A DNA stretch of 64,000 bases, from the NCBI RefSeq assembly GCF_009192745.1, contig NZ_VTFV01000002.1:372001-436000 (forward strand). The letters run 5' to 3'. Position 1 is the first letter of the stretch. Every line of letters starts with the position of its first letter. The DNA comes from Arthrobacter citreus. GTDB taxonomy: Bacteria; Actinomycetota; Actinomycetes; Actinomycetales; Micrococcaceae. The notes under the pieces are model-generated. The model had not been told where the DNA came from. It was given only the letters and a program-made list of their open reading frames with translations, and searched no databases. A program made the position numbers and the translations under genes. Below, in pieces: positions 1-8,242 of this stretch.

Positions 1-22
1 GCGACCGTGGTGTTTGGCTCGC

Positions 23-1540
23 TCACGCGGCACTTCCCTTCATGATGAGATCGAGCACGCCATGCTCGTCAATGTCGCTTGGATTCTTTTCGGCCAGGAC
101 GTTGCCGTCGTCGATGATGAGCACCTTGTCCGCAAGCCCCAGCACTTCTTCGATTTCGCTGGAGACGACGATGATGGCTGTCCCGTCGGCTGCGAGCCTT
201 CGGATCAGGTTGTAGATCTCCGCACGTGCGCCGACGTCGACGCCCCGGGTGGGTTCGTCGAGCAGCAGCACCGGTGTTCCGTGGACAACCCAGCGGGCCA
301 GGAGGATCTTTTGCTGGTTGCCGCCGGAAAGCGTGCGGGTGGGCCGGTCCGGATCCGCCGGACGCAGTTCCAACGCGGTGATCTGGTCCCGGGCTGCGTC
401 CCGCTCCGCCTTTTCATTGAGGTAGCCGGCGCGTGCGAACCGTTCGAACGTGGACAGCGTGACGTTCTTGAACAGGGGCTCATCCAGGATGAGGCCCTGG
501 CTTTTCCGTTCTTCGGGAGAGAGCCCGATTCCTGCTTTGACGGCAGCGGGCACTGAACCCGGGCGGAGGCGTTTTCCGTTGACCGAGATCCTGCCCGAGG
601 TAGGTTTGCGGACGCCGCAGATGGTCTCCAGGATCTCTGAGCGCTTGGAGCCCACCAGCCCGGCGAATCCCAGGATCTCTCCCGCCCGCAGCTGGAAACT
701 GACCTTGCTGAACTCTCCCCGCAGCTGGAGGTCCTCCACGTCCAGGACCACCGGAGCATCCGGAGAAACCGGCTTCCGCGGCGGAAAGACGTTTTCGACG
801 TCCCGTCCGGTCATCAACCGGACCAGTTCCGACCGTGAAGTCTCCGTGACCCGAAGTCCGCTGGCGGTGCTCTTGCCGTCCTTGAGGACCGAAATCCGGT
901 CACCGATCTGGCGGATTTCCTCCAGGCGGTGGGAGATATACACCACCGCGATTCCCTGCGCAGTGAGCTCCCGAATCACGCGGAAGAGGTTCGCCACCTC
1001 ACCTGAATCGAGGATGGCGCTGGGCTCGTCCATGATGATGAGCTTCGTATCGCGGGACAGGGCACGGGCCAGGCTGACGATCTGCTTGTTCGCAGCGGAC
1101 AGTGTTCCCACCTCAGCCGCCGGCGAGAGCCTGCTGTGTCCGAGCCGCTTCAGCAGGTCACGGGTCAGCCCGCGGGTCTTCCTCACATTGAGGATCCCGC
1201 CCGCCGCCTTTTCATGGCCCAGGAAAATGTTCTCCGCCACGGTGAGTCCGTCCACGACGTCCAGTTCCTGGTACATGGTGGCGATGCCCAGGGCCAGGGC
1301 TTCCGTCGGATGGCGAAGCGAGACTTCCCTGCCCTCCCACAGAATCGCCCCGCCGTCCGGTTCATGCACTCCGGAGAGGGTTTTGATCAGGGTGGACTTG
1401 CCGGCCCCGTTTTGGCCCATCACGCAGTGGACCTCTCCGGGAAGCACCTGGAGGTCCACGCCCTTGAGTACCTGTACGGCGCCAAAGTGCTTCGAGAGGC
1501 CGCGCACCTCGAGCAAAGGGGGCTGATCTTCATCGAACAT
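23..1540 (-). CDS. Sugar ABC transporter ATP-binding protein (RbsA/MglA type)
   Basis: Energises import of a sugar or polyol at the cytoplasmic face of the membrane. The 505 residues carry two ABC modules in tandem, as in RbsA/MglA/XylG. The first has Walker A GQNGAGKST, a variant signature LSAANKQ and Walker B LIIMDEPS. The second has a degenerate Walker A (GLVGSKRSE), signature LSGGNQQK and Walker B LLLDEPTRG. A degenerate second P-loop is normal for this family. The gene is divergent from the binding protein at 1704 and shares its control region. No permease is visible; it probably lies past the left edge, downstream of this gene. The sugar cannot be named from sequence. Confidence 0.93.
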   Translation of the reverse strand: MFDEDQPPLLEVRGLSKHFGAVQVLKGVDLQVLPGEVHCVMGQNGAGKSTLIKTLSGVHEPDGGAILWEGREVSLRHPTEALALGIATMYQELDVVDGLTVAENIFLGHEKAAGGILNVRKTRGLTRDLLKRLGHSRLSPAAEVGTLSAANKQIVSLARALSRDTKLIIMDEPSAILDSGEVANLFRVIRELTAQGIAVVYISHRLEEIRQIGDRISVLKDGKSTASGLRVTETSRSELVRLMTGRDVENVFPPRKPVSPDAPVVLDVEDLQLRGEFSKVSFQLRAGEILGFAGLVGSKRSEILETICGVRKPTSGRISVNGKRLRPGSVPAAVKAGIGLSPEERKSQGLILDEPLFKNVTLSTFERFARAGYLNEKAERDAARDQITALELRPADPDRPTRTLSGGNQQKILLARWVVHGTPVLLLDEPTRGVDVGARAEIYNLIRRLAADGTAIIVVSSEIEEVLGLADKVLIIDDGNVLAEKNPSDIDEHGVLDLIMKGSAA

Positions 1541-1608
1541 GTGAGGAACCTAACACATTATGTCGGCAGTCGGTATAAGGTCGTCGATTATTTTCAATCT
1601 TCTGTTAT

Positions 1609-1624
1609 TGTGATGCGGGTCACG
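1609..1624. promoter_or_regulatory. CRP/GlxR-like operator
   Basis: TGTGA-TGCGGG-TCACG matches the CRP-family consensus TGTGA-N6-TCACA at nine of ten fixed positions. It lies in the 163-bp divergent gap between the ABC ATPase gene and the binding-protein gene, about 80 bp upstream of the latter. Catabolite control of a sugar importer by a CRP-like factor would be typical for an actinobacterium. Binding is inferred. Confidence 0.6.
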
Positions 1625-1703
1625 CAAAGTTGCGGCTTTCAGAGGTGGCCGTGTCCTTGCCTAAGACGCAGCGAAGACGCACCGACTCAATGAGGAGACA
1701 CAG

Positions 1704-2747
1704 ATGCCTGCAGTTCTTAAGAAACGGAAAATGCTCATCCACGCCGGTGCCTTCCTGGCAGTAGGCGCCCTGGTCGCCGGGTGTTCATCCGGAGATGACG
1801 GGGGCGACAGCCAGCCCACCAATGCGTCGGTCGAGGGCAACGAAGCCGAGGGTGACACCGTCGTCATCGGATTCTCCGGCCCGGCAGCAGACCACGGCTG
1901 GCTTGGCGCCATCAACAGCGCCGCGATTGCTGCCGCAGAGGACCTCCCTGACGTTGAACTGCGGGTCGCGGAAGGCACCAACGACGCCAACCTCCAGATC
2001 AGCCAGGTTGAACAGTTCATCAACGACGGCGTCGACGCCATCGTGCTGCTGCCCACGGACGGTGCCGCGCTGACCCAGGTCGCCGCCCAGGCCACCGAGG
2101 CCGGTATTCCGGTCATCAACGTTGACCGTGAGTTCTCCAGCCCCACCGCCGCACGTGCCACCGTGCTGGGGGACAACTACGGCATGGGCGTGAGCGCCGG
2201 CAACTACATTTGCGAGAGGCTTGAGGGCCAGAACGACGCCGTCGTCGCGGAAATCGCCGGAATCGACTCGCTGCCGCTGACGCAGGACCGCAGCCAGGGC
2301 TTCGCTGACGCCCTCGAGTCCTGCGGACTGGAAGTAAGCAACCGGGTGGCCGCAGACTTCACCGTCCAGGGCGGGGAGGCAACGACGTCGCAGCTGCTCT
2401 CCGCAGCCCCGGAGATCGACGCCATTTGGAACCACGACGACGATCAGGGCATCGGTGTGCTGGCAGCGATCGACAATGCCGGCCGGGATGAGTTCTTTAT
2501 GGTCGGCGGAGCCGGATCGGCCAACGCCATGCGGGAGATCCAGTCCGGTGAAAGCGTCCTGGAAGCCACGGTGATCTACCCGTCCACCCAGGCAGCCGAC
2601 GGAATCCGTCTGGCCCGGCTGATCGCGCAGAACAAGGCAATGAGCGACCTGGTTGAAGTTGAGGTCCCGAAGCGCATTGTCCTGAACGCGCCGGTCGTCA
2701 CCAAGGAGAACGTCGAGCAGTACCTGCCGACTGCCTTCGAATCCTAG
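1704..2747 (+). CDS. Sugar ABC transporter substrate-binding lipoprotein
   Basis: Extracellular binding protein of the ribose/galactose type (periplasmic-binding-protein-like domain, Peripla_BP_4 family), 347 residues. The N-terminus is a lipoprotein signal: a KKRK basic patch, a hydrophobic stretch, then lipobox LVAGC with the lipidated Cys near residue 27 and an acidic Gly/Asp/Ser linker. The GFSGPAADHGWLG opening and a VDAIVLLPTDG segment are typical of this fold. A GAGGAG ribosome site lies a few bases upstream of the ATG. It is divergent from the ABC ATPase and followed by a dehydrogenase and an isomerase in the same direction, which suggests uptake coupled to catabolism. Confidence 0.92.
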   Translation: MPAVLKKRKMLIHAGAFLAVGALVAGCSSGDDGGDSQPTNASVEGNEAEGDTVVIGFSGPAADHGWLGAINSAAIAAAEDLPDVELRVAEGTNDANLQISQVEQFINDGVDAIVLLPTDGAALTQVAAQATEAGIPVINVDREFSSPTAARATVLGDNYGMGVSAGNYICERLEGQNDAVVAEIAGIDSLPLTQDRSQGFADALESCGLEVSNRVAADFTVQGGEATTSQLLSAAPEIDAIWNHDDDQGIGVLAAIDNAGRDEFFMVGGAGSANAMREIQSGESVLEATVIYPSTQAADGIRLARLIAQNKAMSDLVEVEVPKRIVLNAPVVTKENVEQYLPTAFES

Positions 2748-2828
2748 GACCGAAGGGCGGGGCGCCTGAACAGGCGACGGGTGCCCCGCGCTGCCGCTGA
2801 GCTTTTCAACCGCCGGATAAGAGGAAAC

Positions 2829-3998
2829 ATGCTGAACGACGTCTCACCCCTGAGAGTTGCCATGATCGGCCACGGATTCATGGGTGCTGCCCATTCGCAG
2901 GGATGGCGGGTTGCACCCCGCTTCTTTGACCTGCCTGCAGCTCCGGAAATGACCCTGCTTGTGGGGCGCGACGCCTCGCGGGCGGAAGCGGCAGCACGCA
3001 AATGGGGCTGGGAGCAGACGGAGACCGACTGGCGGGCAGCGGTGGCCCGCGATGACATCGACGTCATAGACATCGTTACCCCCGGCGCATCCCACGCCAA
3101 GATCGCCATTGCCGCCCTCGAAGCCGGCAAGCACGTGCTCTGCGAGAAACCCCTGGCCAACACCCTCGAGGAAGCAGAGGCCATGGCCGCCGCTGCCGAG
3201 AGGGCCGACGGCATGGCCATGGTTGGCTTCACCTACCGCAGGGTGCCCGCGGCATCCTTCGCCCGGGACCTGGTGCAGTCCGGTGCCATTGGCGAGATCC
3301 GGCAGGTGCGTGCCGTCTACCTTCAGGACTGGCTGGTTGACCCCGACGCTCCGCTGACGTGGCGGTTGCAGAAGGACGCCGCCGGCTCCGGGGCGCTGGG
3401 AGATCTGGGTGCCCACGCCGTCGACCTGGCGCAGTTCATCACCGGCCAGAAGATCACCTCGGTCAGCGGCACCCTTAATACCTTTGTCCACGAGCGCCCC
3501 CTGCTGGGTGAGGCGTCCGGCCTGGCCGGGACGGGGACAGAGGAACGCGGTCCGGTCACCGTGGACGACCTCGCACTGTTTAACAGCCGGTTCGACGGCG
3601 GTGCCATGGGTTCCTTCGAAGCGACCCGGATGTCCACCGGTCGGAAAAACGCGCTACGGGTGGAAGTGGCAGGTTCGCGCGGTGCCGTCAGCTTCGACCT
3701 GGAAAAGATGAACTCCCTGGGCTTCTACGATGCGACGGCGCCGGCAACCCGCCAGGGATTCACCGACATCATGGTCACCGAACCCGAACACCCCTACATG
3801 TCAGCATGGTGGCCCACCGGGCACATGCTGGGCTACGAGCACGGATTCACGCACCAGGTGAGGGACTTTGTGGAAGCCATCGCCGCAGGCCGCCAGCCTG
3901 AACCGTCCTTCGCGGACGGGCTGCAGGTGCAGAAGGTCCTCAGCGGGGTGGAACGCAGCGCGGCAAACGAGAGCACCTGGACCAAAACCGAAAGCTGA
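2829..3998 (+). CDS. Gfo/Idh/MocA family NAD(P)-dependent dehydrogenase
   Basis: Predicted cytoplasmic oxidoreductase acting on a sugar, inositol or derivative. The 389-residue protein starts with a Rossmann motif (GHGFMGAAH) and has the family signature EKPLANT, with its catalytic-type Lys, near residue 100; the C-terminal GFO_IDH_MocA domain includes GALGDLGAHAVDL. The start was set at 2829 because GAGGAAAC precedes that ATG; an in-frame ATG 48 bp upstream has no such site. It sits between the sugar-binding protein and an isomerase-like gene, as in inositol and rare-sugar operons. The exact substrate is not readable from sequence. Confidence 0.9.
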   Translation: MLNDVSPLRVAMIGHGFMGAAHSQGWRVAPRFFDLPAAPEMTLLVGRDASRAEAAARKWGWEQTETDWRAAVARDDIDVIDIVTPGASHAKIAIAALEAGKHVLCEKPLANTLEEAEAMAAAAERADGMAMVGFTYRRVPAASFARDLVQSGAIGEIRQVRAVYLQDWLVDPDAPLTWRLQKDAAGSGALGDLGAHAVDLAQFITGQKITSVSGTLNTFVHERPLLGEASGLAGTGTEERGPVTVDDLALFNSRFDGGAMGSFEATRMSTGRKNALRVEVAGSRGAVSFDLEKMNSLGFYDATAPATRQGFTDIMVTEPEHPYMSAWWPTGHMLGYEHGFTHQVRDFVEAIAAGRQPEPSFADGLQVQKVLSGVERSAANESTWTKTES

Positions 3999-4043
3999 TG
4001 AGCTCCGGACACAGCTGTCCGGCCAACACCGAGGAGAAATTCA

Positions 4044-5045
4044 ATGGCACGTAATTTCACCCTTTTTACCGGACAGTGGGCGGACCTCCCGTTCGAGGAA
4101 GTCGCACGGCTGGCCTCGTCCTGGGGATACGACGGCCTGGAAATCACGGTTGCCGGAGACCATCTGGACGCCTGGCGCTGGGACGACGAGGATTACGTCG
4201 GCGAAAAGCTTGAGCTGCTGGAGAAGTACAACCTCAAGGTCTGGACCATCTCCAATCACCTCAAGGGCCAGGCAGTCTGCGACGATCCCATCGACTTCCG
4301 GCACAAGGCGATCGTCGGTTCGCGGGTCTGGGGCGACGGCGACCCCGAAGGTGTGCGGCAGCGTGCAGCGGAGGAAATGAAGAACACGGCCCGCCTGGCC
4401 CGCGCCCTCGGCGTGAAAACGGTGGTCGGGTTCACCGGTTCCTCCATCTGGCAGTACGTGGCAATGTTCCCGCCGGTCCCGCAGAGCGTGATCGACGCCG
4501 GCTACCAGGACTTCGCCGACCGCTGGAATCCCATCCTGGACGTTTTCGATGAGTGCGGTGTCCGGTTCGCACACGAGGTCCACCCCTCGGAGATCGCGTA
4601 CGACTACTGGACGACCAAGCGCACCCTCGAAGCCGTGAACCACCGGCCGGCCTTCGGGCTCAACTGGGACCCCAGCCACTTTATGTGGCAGGGCATCGAC
4701 CCCGTGGGCTTCATCTACGACTTCAAGGACCGGATCTACCACGTTGACTGCAAGGACACGCTCCTGAACCTCAGCGGACAGCGGACCGTCCTTGGATCCC
4801 ATCTGCCCTGGGGCGACCCGCGGCGCGGCTGGGACTTCGTCTCCGCGGGGCGGGGGAGTGTCCCCTGGGAAGCGAGCTTCCGTGCCCTGGCCGCCATTGG
4901 CTACGACGGCCCCATCTCCGTGGAGTGGGAAGACGCCTCGATGGACCGCCTGCACGGTGCACCCGAAGCGCTGGAGCGGCTGCGCGCCTATGACTACCCG
5001 GCGCCGTCGGCCTCCTTCGACGCCGCCTTCGGTACCGACGACTGA
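4044..5045 (+). CDS. Sugar phosphate isomerase/epimerase (TIM-barrel, AP-endonuclease-2 fold)
   Basis: A 333-residue TIM-barrel protein of the xylose-isomerase-like family (AP_endonuc_2). Candidate divalent-metal ligands sit in strand-end motifs: HEVHPSEIAYD, NWDPSHFMWQG, YHVDCKD and SVEWED, in the order expected of sugar or inosose isomerases. The ribosome site GGAGAAATTCA directly precedes the ATG. It follows the Gfo/Idh/MocA gene by 45 bp, so the two are probably co-transcribed and act on successive intermediates of the imported sugar or polyol. A strong hairpin follows its stop. Confidence 0.88.
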   Translation: MARNFTLFTGQWADLPFEEVARLASSWGYDGLEITVAGDHLDAWRWDDEDYVGEKLELLEKYNLKVWTISNHLKGQAVCDDPIDFRHKAIVGSRVWGDGDPEGVRQRAAEEMKNTARLARALGVKTVVGFTGSSIWQYVAMFPPVPQSVIDAGYQDFADRWNPILDVFDECGVRFAHEVHPSEIAYDYWTTKRTLEAVNHRPAFGLNWDPSHFMWQGIDPVGFIYDFKDRIYHVDCKDTLLNLSGQRTVLGSHLPWGDPRRGWDFVSAGRGSVPWEASFRALAAIGYDGPISVEWEDASMDRLHGAPEALERLRAYDYPAPSASFDAAFGTDD

Positions 5046-5049
5046 CGCA

Positions 5050-5083
5050 CCCGGAGCGGCCCTGGGACCAGGGCCGCTCCGGG
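5050..5083 (+). terminator. Strong hairpin, likely terminator
   Basis: CCCGGAGCGGCCCTG and its complement form a 15-bp GC-rich stem around a 4-base loop, five bases after the stop of the isomerase gene. There is no clean T run after it (GGGTTGCCC), so it may act as an intrinsic terminator of the GC-rich actinobacterial type or as an mRNA 3' stabiliser. Confidence 0.65.
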
Positions 5084-5222
5084 TTGCCCACCTCCGGCTG
5101 GGACCGCGCAGCTTCAGTTTTTCGTTGGATGTGCCGGCTGTTCCTGAAAACCCACGCGACACGACCAAACCGGCTTCGCTCCCCGTATCCAGAAGCCAGA
5201 ACTTTCGCTAGGCTCGCGGCGC

Positions 5223-6224
5223 ATGGAGATCATTGAGTATCGCCCCCGCCCGGACCAGCTGGTTTACACCTTCGGCGGTGCTGAACCGGTGATGCGGATC
5301 AACCCGGGAACCGCGCTGAAACTTTGGTCGGAGGACGCCTTCAATAACGCGCTCACCTCTGTGGAGGACCTGTCCAGCGAGAAGGTCAACCTGAACTTCG
5401 TGAACCCGCAGACCGGCCCGTTCTTTGTTGAAGGCGCCGAGCCGGGGGACACCCTCGCCCTGCACATCGTGGACCTGACGCCGGCCCGCAGCTACGGCGC
5501 GTCCGCCACCATCCCGTTCTTCGGCGGGCTCACCAGCACCGACCGCACCGCGTTCCTGCAGGACCCGCTGCCGGACACCACCTGGATCTACCACGTCGAT
5601 TCCGCCCGGCAGACGGTGGGGTTCTCCGCCCGGTTCGGGGACTTCGACGTCGCCCTGCCGCTGGAACCCATGCTCGGTACCGTTGGCGTGGCTCCGCCGG
5701 GCGGTCAGGTGCGGTCTTCGCTGGTGCCCGAGCGTTTCGGCGGGAACATGGACGCCCCCGAGGTGAAAGCCGGAACCACCGTGTACCTCGGCGTAAACCA
5801 GCCCGGTGCACTCTTCTCGATTGGCGACGGGCACTACCGGCAGGGCGAGGGCGAAGCGTGCGGCACCGCCGTCGAGGGTGCCATGCACTCCACGATCCTG
5901 GTGGAGCTGATCAAGGGCGGTGCGCCGGCGTGGCCGCGGCTCGAGACCGACGCAGAGTGGATGGCCGTGGGATCGTCCCGGCCCATGGAGGATTCCTGGC
6001 GGATCGGGCAGGTGGAGATGGTGCGCTGGTTCGGCGAATTGTTCGGGCTGCACCAGATGGACGCCTACCAGCTGCTCACTCAAACCGCGCAGGCACCGAT
6101 CGCGAATGCGGTGGATGCCAACTATTCAGTGGTGGTCAAAGCCCGGAAGTCCCTGTTCCCCGCGGCCGACGCCTACGACGGCCTGCACGCCGACCTGCGC
6201 CGGCGCAGCGCAGAACTTCTCTAG
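5223..6224 (+). CDS. Acetamidase/formamidase family protein
   Basis: Predicted cytoplasmic amidohydrolase of the FmdA/AmdA family (333 residues, close to family length), releasing ammonia from a small amide. Recognisable parts are the N-terminal beta-rich region with NPQTGPFFVEGAEPGDTL, the LGTVGVAPPGG segment and the FGGNMDAPEVKAGTTVYLGV block that holds conserved acidic and Asn residues; a GDGHYRQGEGEACGTAVE segment follows. An SDR gene starts 16 bp downstream, so the pair is probably one operon. Natural substrate unknown; acetamide and formamide are family precedents only. Confidence 0.9.
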   Translation: MEIIEYRPRPDQLVYTFGGAEPVMRINPGTALKLWSEDAFNNALTSVEDLSSEKVNLNFVNPQTGPFFVEGAEPGDTLALHIVDLTPARSYGASATIPFFGGLTSTDRTAFLQDPLPDTTWIYHVDSARQTVGFSARFGDFDVALPLEPMLGTVGVAPPGGQVRSSLVPERFGGNMDAPEVKAGTTVYLGVNQPGALFSIGDGHYRQGEGEACGTAVEGAMHSTILVELIKGGAPAWPRLETDAEWMAVGSSRPMEDSWRIGQVEMVRWFGELFGLHQMDAYQLLTQTAQAPIANAVDANYSVVVKARKSLFPAADAYDGLHADLRRRSAELL

Positions 6225-6239
6225 CCACAAGGAGCAGTC

Positions 6240-7001
6240 ATGGACCTGCAGTTGAACGGCAAGACGGCGCTGGTCACCGGCGGAACACGGGGGATCGGGC
6301 GGGCCATCGTGGAGGCGTTCGCCACTGAGGGAGCGAACGTTGCTTTCTGCGCCCGCGATGCTGCGGAAATCGCGGACACCGAGGCTGCCCTCGCTGACAG
6401 CGGGGTCAAGGTGGAGGGCGCCATCCTGGACGTGGGCGACGGCGACGGCGTGGCCGCCTGGGTGGACGACGTCGCCGGCCGCTTCGGCGGACTGGACGCC
6501 GTGGTCAGCAACGTCAGCGCCCTGGCGATCCCGGAGTCGCCCGAGTCCTGGGAAGCGAGCCTGCGGGTGGACCTGATGGGAACCGTGCGTCTGATGCAGG
6601 CGGCCATTCCGCACGTGGGGCGCAGCGAGTCGGGCTCGCTGCTGGCGATCTCGAGTGTTTCCGGACGGGAAGTGGATTTCGCCTCTGGGCCGTACGGCAC
6701 GGTGAAGACGGCACTGATTGGCTACATGGCCGGGCTGGCGTTCCAGCTGGCCGATACGGGGATCCGGGCCAACACGGTCTCGCCCGGCAATACCTATTTC
6801 GACGGCGGTGTGTGGCAAGGTCTGGAGGCGAATGCTCCGGAGATGTTTGGGGAGTCCCTGGCCCTGAACCCCACCGGCCGGATGGGCACGCCGCAGGAGG
6901 TGGCCGACGTCGTCGTTTTTGTCTCCAGCCCGCGTGCTTCGCGGATGACCGGTGCGAATGTGCTGGTGGACGGCGGTCTGTCGCGGGGGATTCAGTTCTA
7001 G
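6240..7001 (+). CDS. SDR family NAD(P)-dependent oxidoreductase
   Basis: Classical short-chain dehydrogenase, 253 residues. The cofactor motif TGGTRGIG spans residues 13-20, the catalytic Ser is about 138-139, Tyr 152 and Lys 156 (YGTVK), and the C-terminus has the usual MTGANVLVDGG before the end. The GSG-type NNAG region reads SNVSALA, a variant. The ribosome site AAGGAGCAGTC precedes the ATG. It is tightly linked to the acetamidase gene, so it may act in the same pathway, but the substrate cannot be told. Confidence 0.92.
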   Translation: MDLQLNGKTALVTGGTRGIGRAIVEAFATEGANVAFCARDAAEIADTEAALADSGVKVEGAILDVGDGDGVAAWVDDVAGRFGGLDAVVSNVSALAIPESPESWEASLRVDLMGTVRLMQAAIPHVGRSESGSLLAISSVSGREVDFASGPYGTVKTALIGYMAGLAFQLADTGIRANTVSPGNTYFDGGVWQGLEANAPEMFGESLALNPTGRMGTPQEVADVVVFVSSPRASRMTGANVLVDGGLSRGIQF

Positions 7002-7046
7002 GGGGTCCGGGCTGCGCGCGCCGCGGTGCCCCCGGTTTTGCACCGG

Positions 7047-7092
7047 TTTTGTGCCATCTGCTCCGCGGCGTACCGGAGCGATCAGCACAAAA
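7047..7092. repeat. Nested inverted repeat (REP-like or terminator)
   Basis: Two symmetric arm pairs are nested: TTTTGTGC (7047-7054) with GCACAAAA (7085-7092), and inside them GCTCCG (7060-7065) with CGGAGC (7074-7079), separated by matched 5-base internal loops. It lies in the 213-bp gap after the SDR gene. It could terminate transcription or be a dispersed palindromic unit. Confidence 0.6.
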
Positions 7093-7214
7093 AGGAGCGG
7101 AACGCCGGAGATCGGGCATGAAAACCCCCGTTTCGATGGGCGGGTCGGCCGGGACGAATCCGGGGCAGTGCGGCAGGATCGGACAATCATCCGTCTCAAC
7201 AAGGGGGAGCTCGA

Positions 7215-8168
7215 ATGGGGATTTTTGGAAAGAAGCGCTCATCAGGGAAGGAACCGGCACAGGAGGAGGGCCCCGACCCGTACCTGACGGTGTTTTCAGC
7301 CTCGGAAGCCAACGACTTCCGCGCCCTGACGCGTGAGGTTTTCGCCGAGATGGGTTTCGAGGTCGGGATCCATCCGGACCATGCGGTGGACAGCGAGGGG
7401 CGGAAGTACGGGTTCTGGAATATCGCCGCGCTGTGCAGCGGGTTGCCGCGGGCAGACTGGAGGCCTGCGATCGCCGGTCACCTGAAGAACGTGCTGGCAG
7501 GTTTCGACCAGGATCCCTTCGCCGCCCTTACGCCCGAGGACGCCGCCCAGCAGACATATTCCCGGCTCTATGAGGAATCGGCGTTTCCCAGCCTGGAGGG
7601 GTATCCCTACCGCGAGTTCGCCCCGGGGATCGTCGAGCTGCTGGCCTTGGACCTCCCGGATTCCGTTGCCATGTTTGATCATCAGAAGGCCCAGCAGTTC
7701 GGCGGGTGGGAGGCACTCAGGAACCAGGGGATCGCCAATCTGCTGGGCCTGGATGTCGAGCGGCTTGAAACCATCCCGGCTTATGGCTCAACCTTCAGCT
7801 GCCTTTCCGGCAACTCCTTCTACACGGGCAGCCGGGCAGTGCTGCTTCCCGGACTTGCCACGCAGGTCACCGGCAAGCGCGTGCATGAGGACTTCGGATG
7901 GCTTCTGTGTGTGCCCAGCCGGCACCAGGTTGCCTGGCACATCATTGAGGACTCATCAGTCATGGGAGCCATCCAGGGAATGGCCGGCTTCGGAATCGAT
8001 GCATACAGCAGCGTTCCCGGTCCGGTAAGTCCGCACGTCTACTGGTGGAACGGCAGCGGCTACGAACAGCTCACGCACAGGAAGGACGACGGCGCGGTGG
8101 CGGTCCGGGTCAGTCCGGGCTTCCAGCGGGTCCTCGCATCGGTCGCCGCTGTCATACCCGAATCCTGA
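7215..8168 (+). CDS. Hypothetical protein, 317 aa
   Basis: I do not recognise the family. The protein has no signal peptide or membrane segment, opens with a short basic MGIFGKKRS tail typical of some small cytosolic proteins, and is otherwise a soluble alpha/beta mix with many aromatic residues (YGFWNIAALC, YPYREFAPGIVELLALDLPDSV, VSPHVYWWNGSGYEQLTH). A good ribosome site (AAGGGGGAGCTCGA) precedes the ATG. It stands alone, with a repeat hairpin upstream and a strong terminator hairpin shared with the convergent hpa operon downstream. Codon use and length support a real gene; function unknown. Confidence 0.8.
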   Translation: MGIFGKKRSSGKEPAQEEGPDPYLTVFSASEANDFRALTREVFAEMGFEVGIHPDHAVDSEGRKYGFWNIAALCSGLPRADWRPAIAGHLKNVLAGFDQDPFAALTPEDAAQQTYSRLYEESAFPSLEGYPYREFAPGIVELLALDLPDSVAMFDHQKAQQFGGWEALRNQGIANLLGLDVERLETIPAYGSTFSCLSGNSFYTGSRAVLLPGLATQVTGKRVHEDFGWLLCVPSRHQVAWHIIEDSSVMGAIQGMAGFGIDAYSSVPGPVSPHVYWWNGSGYEQLTHRKDDGAVAVRVSPGFQRVLASVAAVIPES

Positions 8169-8187
8169 TACCCAGACCCAACGAAAA

Positions 8188-8217
8188 CGGGAGGGACAGC
8201 CAAAGCTGTCCCTCCCG
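8188..8217 (-). terminator. Terminator of the hpa operon
   Basis: A perfect 13-bp stem (CGGGAGGGACAGC with its complement) closes a CAAA loop. Read on the minus strand it is followed by GTTTTCGTT, giving a T-rich tail, so it should end transcription of hpaD. It may also stop the convergent 7215 gene. Confidence 0.8.
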
Positions 8218-8242
8218 CCGTCGTACGCGGTACGCCCCGGAA

